Origin: Chloroflexota bacterium
GTDB lineage: Bacteria; Chloroflexota; UBA6077; JADZDV01
Reading direction: 5' to 3'
Assembly: GCA_020850915.1 (NCBI GenBank)
Contig: JADZDV010000148.1
Coordinates: 1-8,067, forward strand
DNA length: 8,067 bases
Shown: positions 1-5,635 of the stretch, piece after piece
Layout: each line of letters opens with the position of its first letter
How positions within the stretch are numbered: the first letter of the stretch is position 1
Made by a program: the position numbers and the translations under genes
Notes under the pieces: model-generated
What the model was told of the DNA's origin: nothing
Databases searched by the model: none
The model's input: the letters and a program-made list of their open reading frames with translations, nothing else

Positions 1-7
1 CAGCGGG

Positions 8-1564
8 TCAGCGAGCGGCGCTGGCGGCGGTGGGGCCAGTGGAGGGCTGAGAGAGGGGGTTGAAGACGGTGGGATCGGCGGGGCCATCAACCTGGAGGAT
101 AGCGGCTCCGCCCTTGACGAGGCGGCCGAGGCTGTGGTCCACGATGGTGTAGGTGCCAGGGTACTCCGTTTTGAACTCGACGATGGCGGAGCCGCCGGCT
201 GGGACCAGGGTGGTCTGGATGTTGGACTGGGACTGGGAGCCGCCTTCTGGGTGGACGCGGTCGAAGATCTCGCCGATGACGTGGAAGCTGGAGGTGAGGT
301 TGGGGCCGCCAACGCCGAAGAAGATGCGGACGGTCTCGCCAACCCTGGCCTTCAGGGCGTTGGCGCCGGTCAGGGAGCCGACGCCGCCGTTGAACAGGAC
401 GTAGTCAGGGGTCTCGTCGAGCATTTTGGCCATGTCGAAGGAGTGCAGGCCGTGCTCGCCGCGCTGGCCGCTGAGGTAGAAGTCGCCCTCCATGAGGTAG
501 AACTCGTGGTCGACGGGGGAGAAGCCGTCAGGGGGCTCGACGACGATGAGGCCGTACATGCCGTTGGCGATGTGCATGGGGACCATGGGGGTGGCGCAGT
601 GGTAGACGTAGACGCCAGGGTTCAGGGCCTGGAAGGAGAAGGAGGCGCTCTGGCCAGGGGCGATCTGGGTGACCGTGGCGCCGCCGCCCGGGCCGGTCAC
701 GGCGTGCAGGTCGATGGAGTGGGAGACCTGGGAGGAGGGGGAGTTCTTGAGGGTGAGGTTGACGGTGTCGCCCTGGCGGACGCGGAGCATGGGGCCGGGG
801 ACGGAGTCGCCAAAGGTCCAGAAGGTGTAGGCGACGCCGTCATCGAGCAGGGCGGTGAGCTCCTGGGTCTGGAGTTCGAACGAGACGGTGGTGGGGGGGC
901 GGTGGGGCAGCGGGGGAGCGACCTGGGGGAGGGACAGGGGCCTCAGGCCAGCGGGGGCTGGGGGCCGGGGGGCCGGCAGGGGCTGGGCCTGTCCTGGCGC
1001 GGTTGGCGCGGCCGGGGCCTGCGCCGCCGCCGCGGCAGGAGCCTGCGCGGCTGGGGCGCCGCTGTCATCGGTGACCGTTAGCGTGCCGACCATGCCGGCC
1101 ATCTTGTGGCCCGGGATCGAGCAGTAGTACTCGATCGCGCCGGCTCTCGTAGGCGTGAAGGAGCCCTGTACCGTCTGGCCAGGCTTCGCCAGGATCTTGA
1201 AGTTCAGCGAGTCGATCACGAAGTCGTGCTCGATGACGCCCTTGTTCTCGAACGTCAGGTCGACGCGCTGGCCGACAGCCGCCGTGATCTGCTTGATATC
1301 GAAGTTGAGATCGGTACCCGTGATCTTGAGCGTGAGCGGCTCGCTCGGCCCTGCTGGCGCCGTCTGTGGCGCTGCCTGGCCCTGCCGCGTCGCCAGCCCG
1401 GCTGGCTGCGCCGCGGGCGCTACGGCGATGCCAGGAGCTGCACCGATGACGCCGGGGCCGACAAGGGGGCGTATCGGTTGCGTTGTGACGGCCAGACCGG
1501 TCCAGAAGATCGCCCCAAAGAGCAAGCCCCCGGTGACGATGAGCAGTGCCTTGCCGAAAGTCAT
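8..1564 (-). CDS. nirK: Membrane-anchored cupredoxin-NirK fusion, copper-containing nitrite reductase
   Basis: This 518-residue enzyme should reduce nitrite to nitric oxide on the outer face of the membrane. Residues 6-26 form a hydrophobic anchor or signal peptide without a lipobox Cys. Residues 75-165 are a cupredoxin domain with a complete type 1 copper set (H113, C148, H153, M158), probably an electron donor to the reductase. A Pro/Ala-rich linker covers about 167-222. Residues 223-495 are the two-cupredoxin NirK core: type 1 ligands H282, C323, H331, M336; type 2 ligands H287, H322, H428, H477; catalytic Asp D285 and second-shell His H428 by AfNiR/AniA comparison. The short C323-H331 loop and the FHVIGEIFD stretch resemble neisserial AniA rather than Alcaligenes NirK. 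The ATG start has a GAAGGA ribosome site (1575-1580) 10 nt upstream. doxX lies 146 nt upstream on the same strand. Codon use changes abruptly between the two halves (see findings). Confidence 0.94.
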   Translation of the reverse strand: MTFGKALLIVTGGLLFGAIFWTGLAVTTQPIRPLVGPGVIGAAPGIAVAPAAQPAGLATRQGQAAPQTAPAGPSEPLTLKITGTDLNFDIKQITAAVGQRVDLTFENKGVIEHDFVIDSLNFKILAKPGQTVQGSFTPTRAGAIEYYCSIPGHKMAGMVGTLTVTDDSGAPAAQAPAAAAAQAPAAPTAPGQAQPLPAPRPPAPAGLRPLSLPQVAPPLPHRPPTTVSFELQTQELTALLDDGVAYTFWTFGDSVPGPMLRVRQGDTVNLTLKNSPSSQVSHSIDLHAVTGPGGGATVTQIAPGQSASFSFQALNPGVYVYHCATPMVPMHIANGMYGLIVVEPPDGFSPVDHEFYLMEGDFYLSGQRGEHGLHSFDMAKMLDETPDYVLFNGGVGSLTGANALKARVGETVRIFFGVGGPNLTSSFHVIGEIFDRVHPEGGSQSQSNIQTTLVPAGGSAIVEFKTEYPGTYTIVDHSLGRLVKGGAAILQVDGPADPTVFNPLSQPSTGPTAASAAR

Positions 1565-1615
1565 GACGTACGAGTCCTTCAGTGAGGGTGAGGTGTCGCT
1601 GCTGAGGCGTCGCGT

Positions 1616-1660
1616 GAAAGGAAGGAACCGCCCGCGGGCTTCGAGGGAAGTCGCGGGCGG
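1616..1660 (-). terminator. Hairpin with pyrimidine-rich tail between doxX and nirK (terminator or attenuator)
   Basis: A perfect 9-bp GC-rich stem pairs 1628-1636 (CCGCCCGCG) with 1652-1660. Inside it, CTTC (1639-1642) pairs with GAAG (1647-1650) around a GAGG loop, giving one long stem with a small bulge. On the minus strand it is followed directly by TTCCTTCCTTTC (1627-1616), a pyrimidine-rich but not pure-U tail. It lies after the doxX stop and 51 nt before the nirK start, so it could end the doxX transcript or attenuate read-through into nirK. I see no clear -10 element between hairpin and nirK. The structure is seen in sequence; termination is inferred. Confidence 0.55.
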
Positions 1661-1710
1661 CCTGGTCGTGGGAGCTTGCCGCTCGTTGCGTCAGTCGCGA
1701 GCTGCTGGTG

Positions 1711-2325
1711 TCAGCGGGTTAAGGTTGCCGGCCGCGGCCGAGCGGTTGCCACGGGCTCCGTCTGTCCGATGTGGTGCTGCCACGGAGTGCCGAGCAGCGG
1801 GAGCAGGTAGCGGTCCAGTCCGTACCAGCCGGCGGTCTTCCAGGCCAGCATAAGCAGCACCGCGCCCGCGAAGAGCGCTGGGTTGGTGCTCGCCGTGCCC
1901 GCCAGCAGGAAGCTCATGTTCATGAGGGCTCCGAAGAACGAAGCGATGCCCACGAGTGCGCCGACGATCAGGCCCAGCCCAACAGCCAGCTCTCCGAAGA
2001 CGATGATCTTGGCGAACCAGGGGTGCGAGCCGCTGTCGACCAGGAGCTGCAAGAACGCGCGGTACCAGTCAAACGCCACGACCGACTTCCCGCCCGGAGC
2101 GACGGCTGCCGCCCGCTGCCAGAAACCGAGGATGCCCTGGCCCGTCTCCATCCACGCGGGATCCTCGAGCTTGTGCCGGCCCGCGTCGATCCACTGGTAG
2201 CCAACCCAGAGTCTGACCACGAGCCACAACCAGGCCAGACGTGTATTGCTGAACAAGAGCTGCGCGATCGGTGGGTCCTGGACGATTACATTGCCATACT
2301 TGTCGCTAACAATTGGCGTTTTCAT
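1711..2325 (-). CDS. DoxX/DoxD-family integral membrane protein
   Basis: This 204-residue protein belongs to the DoxX/DoxD-like membrane family, whose members include the quinone-reducing DoxD subunit of thiosulfate:quinone oxidoreductase and DoxX proteins of oxidative-stress complexes. Likely membrane segments are at about 29-47, 103-126, 127-143 and 149-168. The WVGYQWIDAGRHKLEDPAWM stretch after the first segment and the acidic residue in GELAVGLGLIVGA are typical of the family. The tail after 180 is soluble. An ATG 12 codons further upstream is in frame, but I chose the ATG at 2325 because a strong GGAGG (2333-2337) lies 7 nt before it and because the longer version would start inside an inverted repeat. 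It sits between a sensor kinase gene and nirK, all co-directional, so a role in quinone-linked electron flow to nitrite reduction or in protection from NO is plausible. The substrate is unknown. Confidence 0.85.
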   Translation of the reverse strand: MKTPIVSDKYGNVIVQDPPIAQLLFSNTRLAWLWLVVRLWVGYQWIDAGRHKLEDPAWMETGQGILGFWQRAAAVAPGGKSVVAFDWYRAFLQLLVDSGSHPWFAKIIVFGELAVGLGLIVGALVGIASFFGALMNMSFLLAGTASTNPALFAGAVLLMLAWKTAGWYGLDRYLLPLLGTPWQHHIGQTEPVATARPRPATLTR

Positions 2326-2332
2326 CGCCTTT

Positions 2333-2337
2333 CCTCC
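2333..2337 (-). promoter_or_regulatory. Ribosome binding site deciding the doxX start
   Basis: The minus strand reads GGAGG, then 7 nt, then ATG at 2325. This near-ideal Shine-Dalgarno favours this start over the upstream ATG at 2361, which has none. Confidence 0.8.
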
Positions 2338-2339
2338 GT

Positions 2340-2369
2340 ACACCGTGTGGGTCAGACCCATATCGGTGT
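2340..2369. promoter_or_regulatory. 30-bp imperfect dyad in the doxX leader (operator or mRNA hairpin)
   Basis: The core is a palindrome, TGGGTC-A-GACCCA, at 2348-2360. It is flanked by a second matching pair, ACACCG (2340-2345) and CGGTGT (2364-2369), with offsets of 2 and 3 nt. The whole element ends 2 nt before the doxX Shine-Dalgarno and starts about 10 nt after a GATAAT -10 candidate, so it would lie at the very start of the doxX message. It could be a repressor operator or a leader stem controlling translation. The symmetry is seen directly; the function is inferred. Confidence 0.55.
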
Positions 2370-2378
2370 TCTGCCGTC

Positions 2379-2384
2379 ATTATC
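2379..2384 (-). promoter_or_regulatory. Candidate -10 element for doxX
   Basis: The minus strand reads GATAAT, 5 of 6 matches to TATAAT, in the 117-nt gap between the kinase stop and the doxX start. No recognisable -35 lies 16-18 nt upstream, which would fit an activator-dependent promoter. Support is limited to the hexamer and its position. Confidence 0.3.
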
Positions 2385-2417
2385 GACAGTGAGGAGAATG
2401 GGCGGATGGGGCGAGTG

Positions 2418-2434
2418 TCCCGATTACACCGGGA
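2418..2434. repeat. Small inverted repeat upstream of doxX (TCCCG-N7-CGGGA)
   Basis: A perfect 5-bp inverted repeat with a 7-nt spacer starts 9 nt 5' of the doxX leader's CACTCGC region and ends 9 nt after the kinase stop codon. Its centre is roughly 54 bp upstream of the start site implied by the GATAAT candidate, a reasonable place for an activator site. It is too short and lacks a T-tract, so a terminator for the kinase gene is unlikely. Chance occurrence cannot be excluded. Confidence 0.25.
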
Positions 2435-2442
2435 AGACTGTC

Positions 2443-3606
2443 CTAACGGTCCGTGCTACGACTCGGCGGAATTGGGACCGAGAGCCGGACGGTCGTGCCT
2501 TCGCCGGGGACGCTGGTGGTTGTCAGCTTGCCGCCGGCGGCGTGCGCGCGAGACTGCAGGTTACGCAGGCCGTGCTGCGCGCGCGGGCGCGCCTGTTTCG
2601 GATCGAAGCCCTGCCCATTATCCGAAACGGCGATAGCCACTTCGTCCCCGAGCGTGCCAGCCCGGAGGACGATCCGGTCGGCGTTGGCGTGCTTCACGGC
2701 GTTGGTGAGCGCTTCGCGCACCGCGTGGATGAGGTGCGTCTTCGCCTGCTCTGGGAGGTCTGGTAGCGCGTCGATCGCGCAGTGGATCTCGACGCCTCCT
2801 TGTGCTCCAATGGTCTGAGCGAGCGTCTCGAGCGCTTCCCCGAGGCTCTTGTCCGCGACCGACTCCGGCTGCAGCGCCATGATGAAGCGACGAACGTTGT
2901 GCATGACCTCGGCGAGGCCTGCCGTTGCCTGCTTGACCCGGTTCCTGGCCTCCCCGGGGTTTTCGTCCATCACGTACAGCGCGTGCTCCAGACTCAGGCC
3001 GACGGCGTAGATCTCCTGGATGATGCCGTCATGCAGGTCTCGACTGATGCGATCGCGCTCCTCAACGATCGCAAGGTCGCGGAGCAGCAGATGCAGTTGC
3101 GCGTTCTCGATGGCCACCGCCGCGTGGCTAGCGAGCAGCACGATCAGCTCCTCATCCTCGTCAGTGAAGGCTGGCGCACCTTGCTTGTTCGTCAAGTAGA
3201 GATCGCCAAGCACCCGGCCACGAGAGATAATCGGCACGCCGAGCATGTTGCGCATCGCCGGATGATGCGGAGGGAAGCCGTACGCCCGCGGGTCGGACTG
3301 CACGTCGTTCACGCGGACGGGCTTGCCCTCGTGGATGAGCACACCGAGGAGCCCCAGCCCCACTGGCGGTGAGCCGATCCGGGCCCGCTGGCTGTCGCTC
3401 ACGCCGACCGTGTGGAACTCGACCAGCCGCCCGCGGGAGTCGGCAACACCCAGTGCCGCGTACTGGGCTTTCACGAGATCCCGGGCCACTTCCAGGATGC
3501 GTTGCAGCACCCGGTCCAGGGCGAGCTCTGACGTGATCGCACGCGCGGCGGCAGAGAGCGCTCGGAACCGTTCGTCGAAGCTGAGCTCCCCTGCTGGATT
3601 AGTCAA
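2443..3606 (-). CDS. GAF-HisKA_3-HATPase sensor histidine kinase, DevS/NarX-like, candidate heme sensor
   Basis: This 387-residue kinase phosphorylates a NarL/LuxR-type response regulator. With TTG at 3606 as residue 1, a GAF domain spans about 10-175, the HisKA_3 dimerisation domain has the phospho-acceptor His192 in RDLHDGIIQ, and the HATPase_c domain has an N box around Asn302 (REALTNAVKHA), a DNGQGFD motif at 329-335 and a G2 region from about 346. The GAF domain contains GFPPHHPAM followed 22 residues later by Tyr (H115, Y137), matching the heme ligand His149 and distal Tyr171 of M. tuberculosis DosS/DevS. No membrane segment is seen, so it is probably cytosolic. An open frame continues upstream to 3882, but those 92 residues are Arg-rich and have no domain character. 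The TTG at 3606 has GGGGGA 8 nt before it and begins just ahead of the GAF domain. No response regulator is adjacent. Confidence 0.9.
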   Translation of the reverse strand: MTNPAGELSFDERFRALSAAARAITSELALDRVLQRILEVARDLVKAQYAALGVADSRGRLVEFHTVGVSDSQRARIGSPPVGLGLLGVLIHEGKPVRVNDVQSDPRAYGFPPHHPAMRNMLGVPIISRGRVLGDLYLTNKQGAPAFTDEDEELIVLLASHAAVAIENAQLHLLLRDLAIVEERDRISRDLHDGIIQEIYAVGLSLEHALYVMDENPGEARNRVKQATAGLAEVMHNVRRFIMALQPESVADKSLGEALETLAQTIGAQGGVEIHCAIDALPDLPEQAKTHLIHAVREALTNAVKHANADRIVLRAGTLGDEVAIAVSDNGQGFDPKQARPRAQHGLRNLQSRAHAAGGKLTTTSVPGEGTTVRLSVPIPPSRSTDR

Positions 3607-3924
3607 TGGTGGCGTCCCCCGCCCGCGACGCGCGTCCCGCCGCGCAGATAGCCGCGCCAGCACGCGGAGCGCGCGCAGAGCGCCTCGGTGCTGTTGCTGC
3701 CTTGTGCAAGCGCCGTCACAGTGTATCAGTCGATGGTAAAGGGAGCGCGATCGTTCAGAACAGCGCCGCCAGTGCGTCTTCACGGCACGCCACCGTTCTG
3801 CATTACCTGGTTCGTGCAATACGAGGCAGACACGCGGTGCCGCTGAGATGGTCGGCGAGCCGGCGCGTGTGGTCTGGGTCATGCTCTGGTCCCCATACTG
3901 TGGGACCGAACACGGTGAGGTCGG
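3607..3924. other. Divergent intergenic region between the kinase and HTH genes
   Basis: This 318-nt stretch should hold the promoters of both divergent genes. The minus-strand frame stays open through most of it, but the translation looks non-coding (Arg-rich, no domain), so I read it as intergenic. Near 3722-3727 the minus strand has TGATACACT, a weak extended -10 candidate for the kinase without a -35. At 3888-3907 there is a clear dyad in front of the HTH gene, listed separately. A short imperfect palindrome, CTTGTGCAAG, occurs around 3701-3710. I see no RNA gene or mobile element. Confidence 0.55.
3888..3907. promoter_or_regulatory. Palindromic operator candidate GGTCCC-N8-GGGACC upstream of the HTH gene
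   Basis: GGTCCC (3888-3893) and GGGACC (3902-3907) form a perfect 6-bp inverted repeat around an 8-nt spacer, CATACTGT, which itself contains a weak -10-like CATACT. The element ends 17 nt before the ATG of the HTH gene. Xre-type regulators often repress their own promoter through such dyads, so this is a reasonable autoregulatory site and may also influence the divergent kinase gene. The dyad is seen; its binding partner is inferred. Confidence 0.45.
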
Positions 3925-4245
3925 ATGCGAAACAGACTTCTCTTGCAGTTCGGTCTCTTGATCAAGGCGGCTCGCCAGGAGGCGGAGCTGTACCAGGCAG
4001 AGCTCGCGACGCGCGCAGGCGTGCCGCGATCATGTGTGAGCCGGATCGAGCGGGGCGAGCACGATCTTACCGTGGTGGTGCACTGTCCGCGGCTGATGCA
4101 GTCGCTCGATCTGAAGCTCGAGCTTGTGGAACGGGCGCTCGGCGCTTCGCTCGCCCAGGCTGGCGATCCTGACATGGAGCTGATGCGCAGCGCCGCGACG
4201 GTGCCGCTGGACGCCGAGGGTACGCCATCCGGAGCCGCCACGTAG
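3925..4245 (+). CDS. Small Xre/HTH_3-family DNA-binding regulator
   Basis: This 106-residue protein is mostly one Cro/C1-type helix-turn-helix domain at about 8-66. The recognition unit includes QAELATRAGVPRSCVSRIER (24-43), matching the usual pattern of ELA, AGV, and a SRIE(R/K)G turn. Residues 55-72 continue as the amphipathic fifth helix (RLMQSLDLKLELVERA). The C-terminal 35 residues are low in recognisable structure, and there is no toxin partner next to it. The start is ATG with GTGAGG 4 nt upstream. It is the only plus-strand gene, convergent with the SGNH gene (52-nt gap) and divergent from the kinase. It could be a HipB-like antitoxin relic or a stand-alone local repressor. The DNA-binding call is firm, the target is unknown, and a palindrome in its own promoter suggests autoregulation. 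Confidence 0.85.
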   Translation: MRNRLLLQFGLLIKAARQEAELYQAELATRAGVPRSCVSRIERGEHDLTVVVHCPRLMQSLDLKLELVERALGASLAQAGDPDMELMRSAATVPLDAEGTPSGAAT

Positions 4246-4297
4246 TCCTCCGCCGTCAGGAGGCGCTGGATCCCGCTTGGACGAGATCTGACCTGCC

Positions 4298-5551
4298 TCA
4301 CTGACCAGATCCCTGGGATACCAGCGCTGTCTGGTTCAGGAACGCGTAGACGGCTCGCGCCACAGTGGTCTGACCGGCCGCGGTCCAGTGCGTATTCCTT
4401 GGGAAGTACTGGTCGCCGGCGCCGTCTGCCTGTGCCTGACGCAACGCGGGGAGAAGATCCAGGTAAGGAACATGCTGGCGTGCGGCTGCTTCCCCCAGCA
4501 TGCGGCCTGGCTGCTCCGGATCGTAGCGGTTCACGTCGAGGCCTTCACTCGCGAGCACCTGGCGGAAGCGGTCTGGATCGAGCTGTCGAAAGCTGGGCGC
4601 GCCGACGACGACCAGGCGAGCGCCGATCGACGCGGATCGTCGGGCGGAGGCGCCGATGAGCGCCTCGGTCACTTCCCAGGCGTCGCGCAGCTTGCGAGGC
4701 AGACGCCGCTCGTAGATCTGGTAATCCTGACCCGGATCGCGACCCTCCTCGCCGGTCTGGTTGTTCGCGGGATCGAGCTTGCGCAAGACGCCGCTCAGCA
4801 GGAAGTTGTAGACGGTGCTGTTGCGGACCAGGAAATCGTCCCAACTGGTCCGCCTCGCCGGATCGCGCTCCGGGAAGTCCGTTTGCTTCAGATGGTTCTC
4901 CCCGTCCACCTCGAACACTGGCCGGTCGTACCGCGCGTCTTCCGACCGAATGTTGTCGTTGAGGTCGTTTCCGAGGAAGACGACGAGCAGGACGATGTCG
5001 GGCTGGTACCGGTAGCCCTCGGCGTCCAGGTACAGGTACTCCTGGGCCGTGCCGTAGCCCGCCACGCCGGCGTTGACCACGTCCACCGGTCGCGGTGCGC
5101 GCTGCTGGCGGAGCAGCGCCTGGAGCTGCTTGGTCATCGCCTGCTCCAGCGGGACGTGCGCAGCCGCCAGGAAGGAGTCTCCCAGGGCGAGGATGCGAAA
5201 CCCACCGACTGGCTTCTCATAGGGGAACTCCTCGTCGCGCAGGCCCTTGGAGTTGATGCTGAAGCGCACATTGAACTCGGACGTTCGGTTGCCGCCGACA
5301 AAGTTCGGTCGATGGTGCCAGCCAAGCACCGGGTCGAATTCGCGCTCGATGCCGAGGTTGTACTCGCCGGGTAGGAACGGCCCGAACGTCCGAAAGCCGA
5401 TCTCCAGCAGGCCGAGCGGCAGTGTCAGCGCGAGGACTCCGGCGGCGAGGACCGCCAGGACCCGGGCGGCGAGCGCTGTGGCTTGCCTTCTGCCTGGAGA
5501 TGGTCCCGGCGATCGCCTGGCGGCCTGTCGGACGATAGGACTGGTGGTCAA
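4298..5551 (-). CDS. Membrane-anchored SGNH/GDSL-fold hydrolase or acyltransferase-like protein
   Basis: This 417-residue protein has a positively charged N-terminus, a membrane anchor at about 28-54 and an extracytoplasmic SGNH-fold domain from about 115 to 405. Block I is LGDSF with the nucleophile Ser126, block II is NAGVAGYGT with the oxyanion Gly, block III is GNDLND with Asn195, and block V is THW with His388. The family includes esterases and O-acetyl-processing proteins of cell-surface polysaccharides. The usual Asp two residues before the block V His (DxHW in AlgX/AlgJ-like proteins) is Asn386 here, so activity may be altered. The start is TTG at 5551, supported by GGGGAG 8 nt upstream; the next in-frame ATG is not until residue 139, beyond the nucleophile. 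The cyclase gene ends 84 nt upstream on the same strand, so co-transcription is plausible. Substrate cannot be read from the sequence. Confidence 0.88.
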   Translation of the reverse strand: MTTSPIVRQAARRSPGPSPGRRQATALAARVLAVLAAGVLALTLPLGLLEIGFRTFGPFLPGEYNLGIEREFDPVLGWHHRPNFVGGNRTSEFNVRFSINSKGLRDEEFPYEKPVGGFRILALGDSFLAAAHVPLEQAMTKQLQALLRQQRAPRPVDVVNAGVAGYGTAQEYLYLDAEGYRYQPDIVLLVVFLGNDLNDNIRSEDARYDRPVFEVDGENHLKQTDFPERDPARRTSWDDFLVRNSTVYNFLLSGVLRKLDPANNQTGEEGRDPGQDYQIYERRLPRKLRDAWEVTEALIGASARRSASIGARLVVVGAPSFRQLDPDRFRQVLASEGLDVNRYDPEQPGRMLGEAAARQHVPYLDLLPALRQAQADGAGDQYFPRNTHWTAAGQTTVARAVYAFLNQTALVSQGSGQ

Positions 5552-5559
5552 GAGCGCAT

Positions 5560-5565
5560 CTCCCC
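5560..5565 (-). promoter_or_regulatory. Ribosome binding site supporting the TTG start of the SGNH gene
   Basis: The minus strand reads GGGGAG, then ATGCGCTC, then the TTG start, an 8-nt spacing. The ATG touching the GGGGAG opens only a three-codon frame (ATG CGC TCT TGA) whose stop overlaps the TTG. It is too close to the Shine-Dalgarno to be a good start itself. Confidence 0.6.
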
Positions 5566-5635
5566 AAGCCCGCGGCGTACTGCGAGCGGCTACCTACGCA
5601 CACGGGATCGAGCCCGCACAGAGCCCGTCCTCCGC

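Noticed and set aside
930..1060. G-rich low-complexity tract as a possible repeat or G-quadruplex element
   Set aside because: It encodes the Pro/Ala-rich interdomain linker, and the composition is fully explained by CCC, CCA and GCC codons on the minus strand.
134..1081. A 315-codon plus-strand open frame opposite nirK
   Set aside because: It is Gly/Val/Asp-rich low-complexity translation of the antisense strand in GC-rich DNA, while the minus strand encodes a protein with all NirK copper ligands.
2326..2361. Longer doxX start at the ATG at 2361
   Set aside because: It has no Shine-Dalgarno, would add 12 unconserved-looking residues and starts inside the leader dyad; the ATG at 2325 has an ideal GGAGG.
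3701..3710. CTTGTGCAAG imperfect palindrome as a kinase operator
   Set aside because: It has only 4-bp arms with a mismatched centre, which is expected by chance in a region of this size.
4247..4263. CCTCC-N7-GGAGG hairpin between the convergent HTH and SGNH genes, as a two-way terminator
   Set aside because: The 5-bp stem has no T-tract on either side and is too weak to call.
3879..4301. A 140-codon minus-strand open frame opposite the HTH gene
   Set aside because: Its translation is Ser/Arg-rich with no recognisable fold, whereas the plus strand has a clear HTH_3 domain with a ribosome site.
4388..5374. A 328-codon plus-strand open frame opposite the SGNH gene
   Set aside because: There is no domain or plausible start context, and the minus-strand frame carries all SGNH blocks in order.
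5604..5614. Minus-strand GGCTCGATCCC, resembling a tRNA T-loop
   Set aside because: The stem and loop lengths do not fit a T arm, and no D arm, anticodon arm or acceptor stem can be placed around it.
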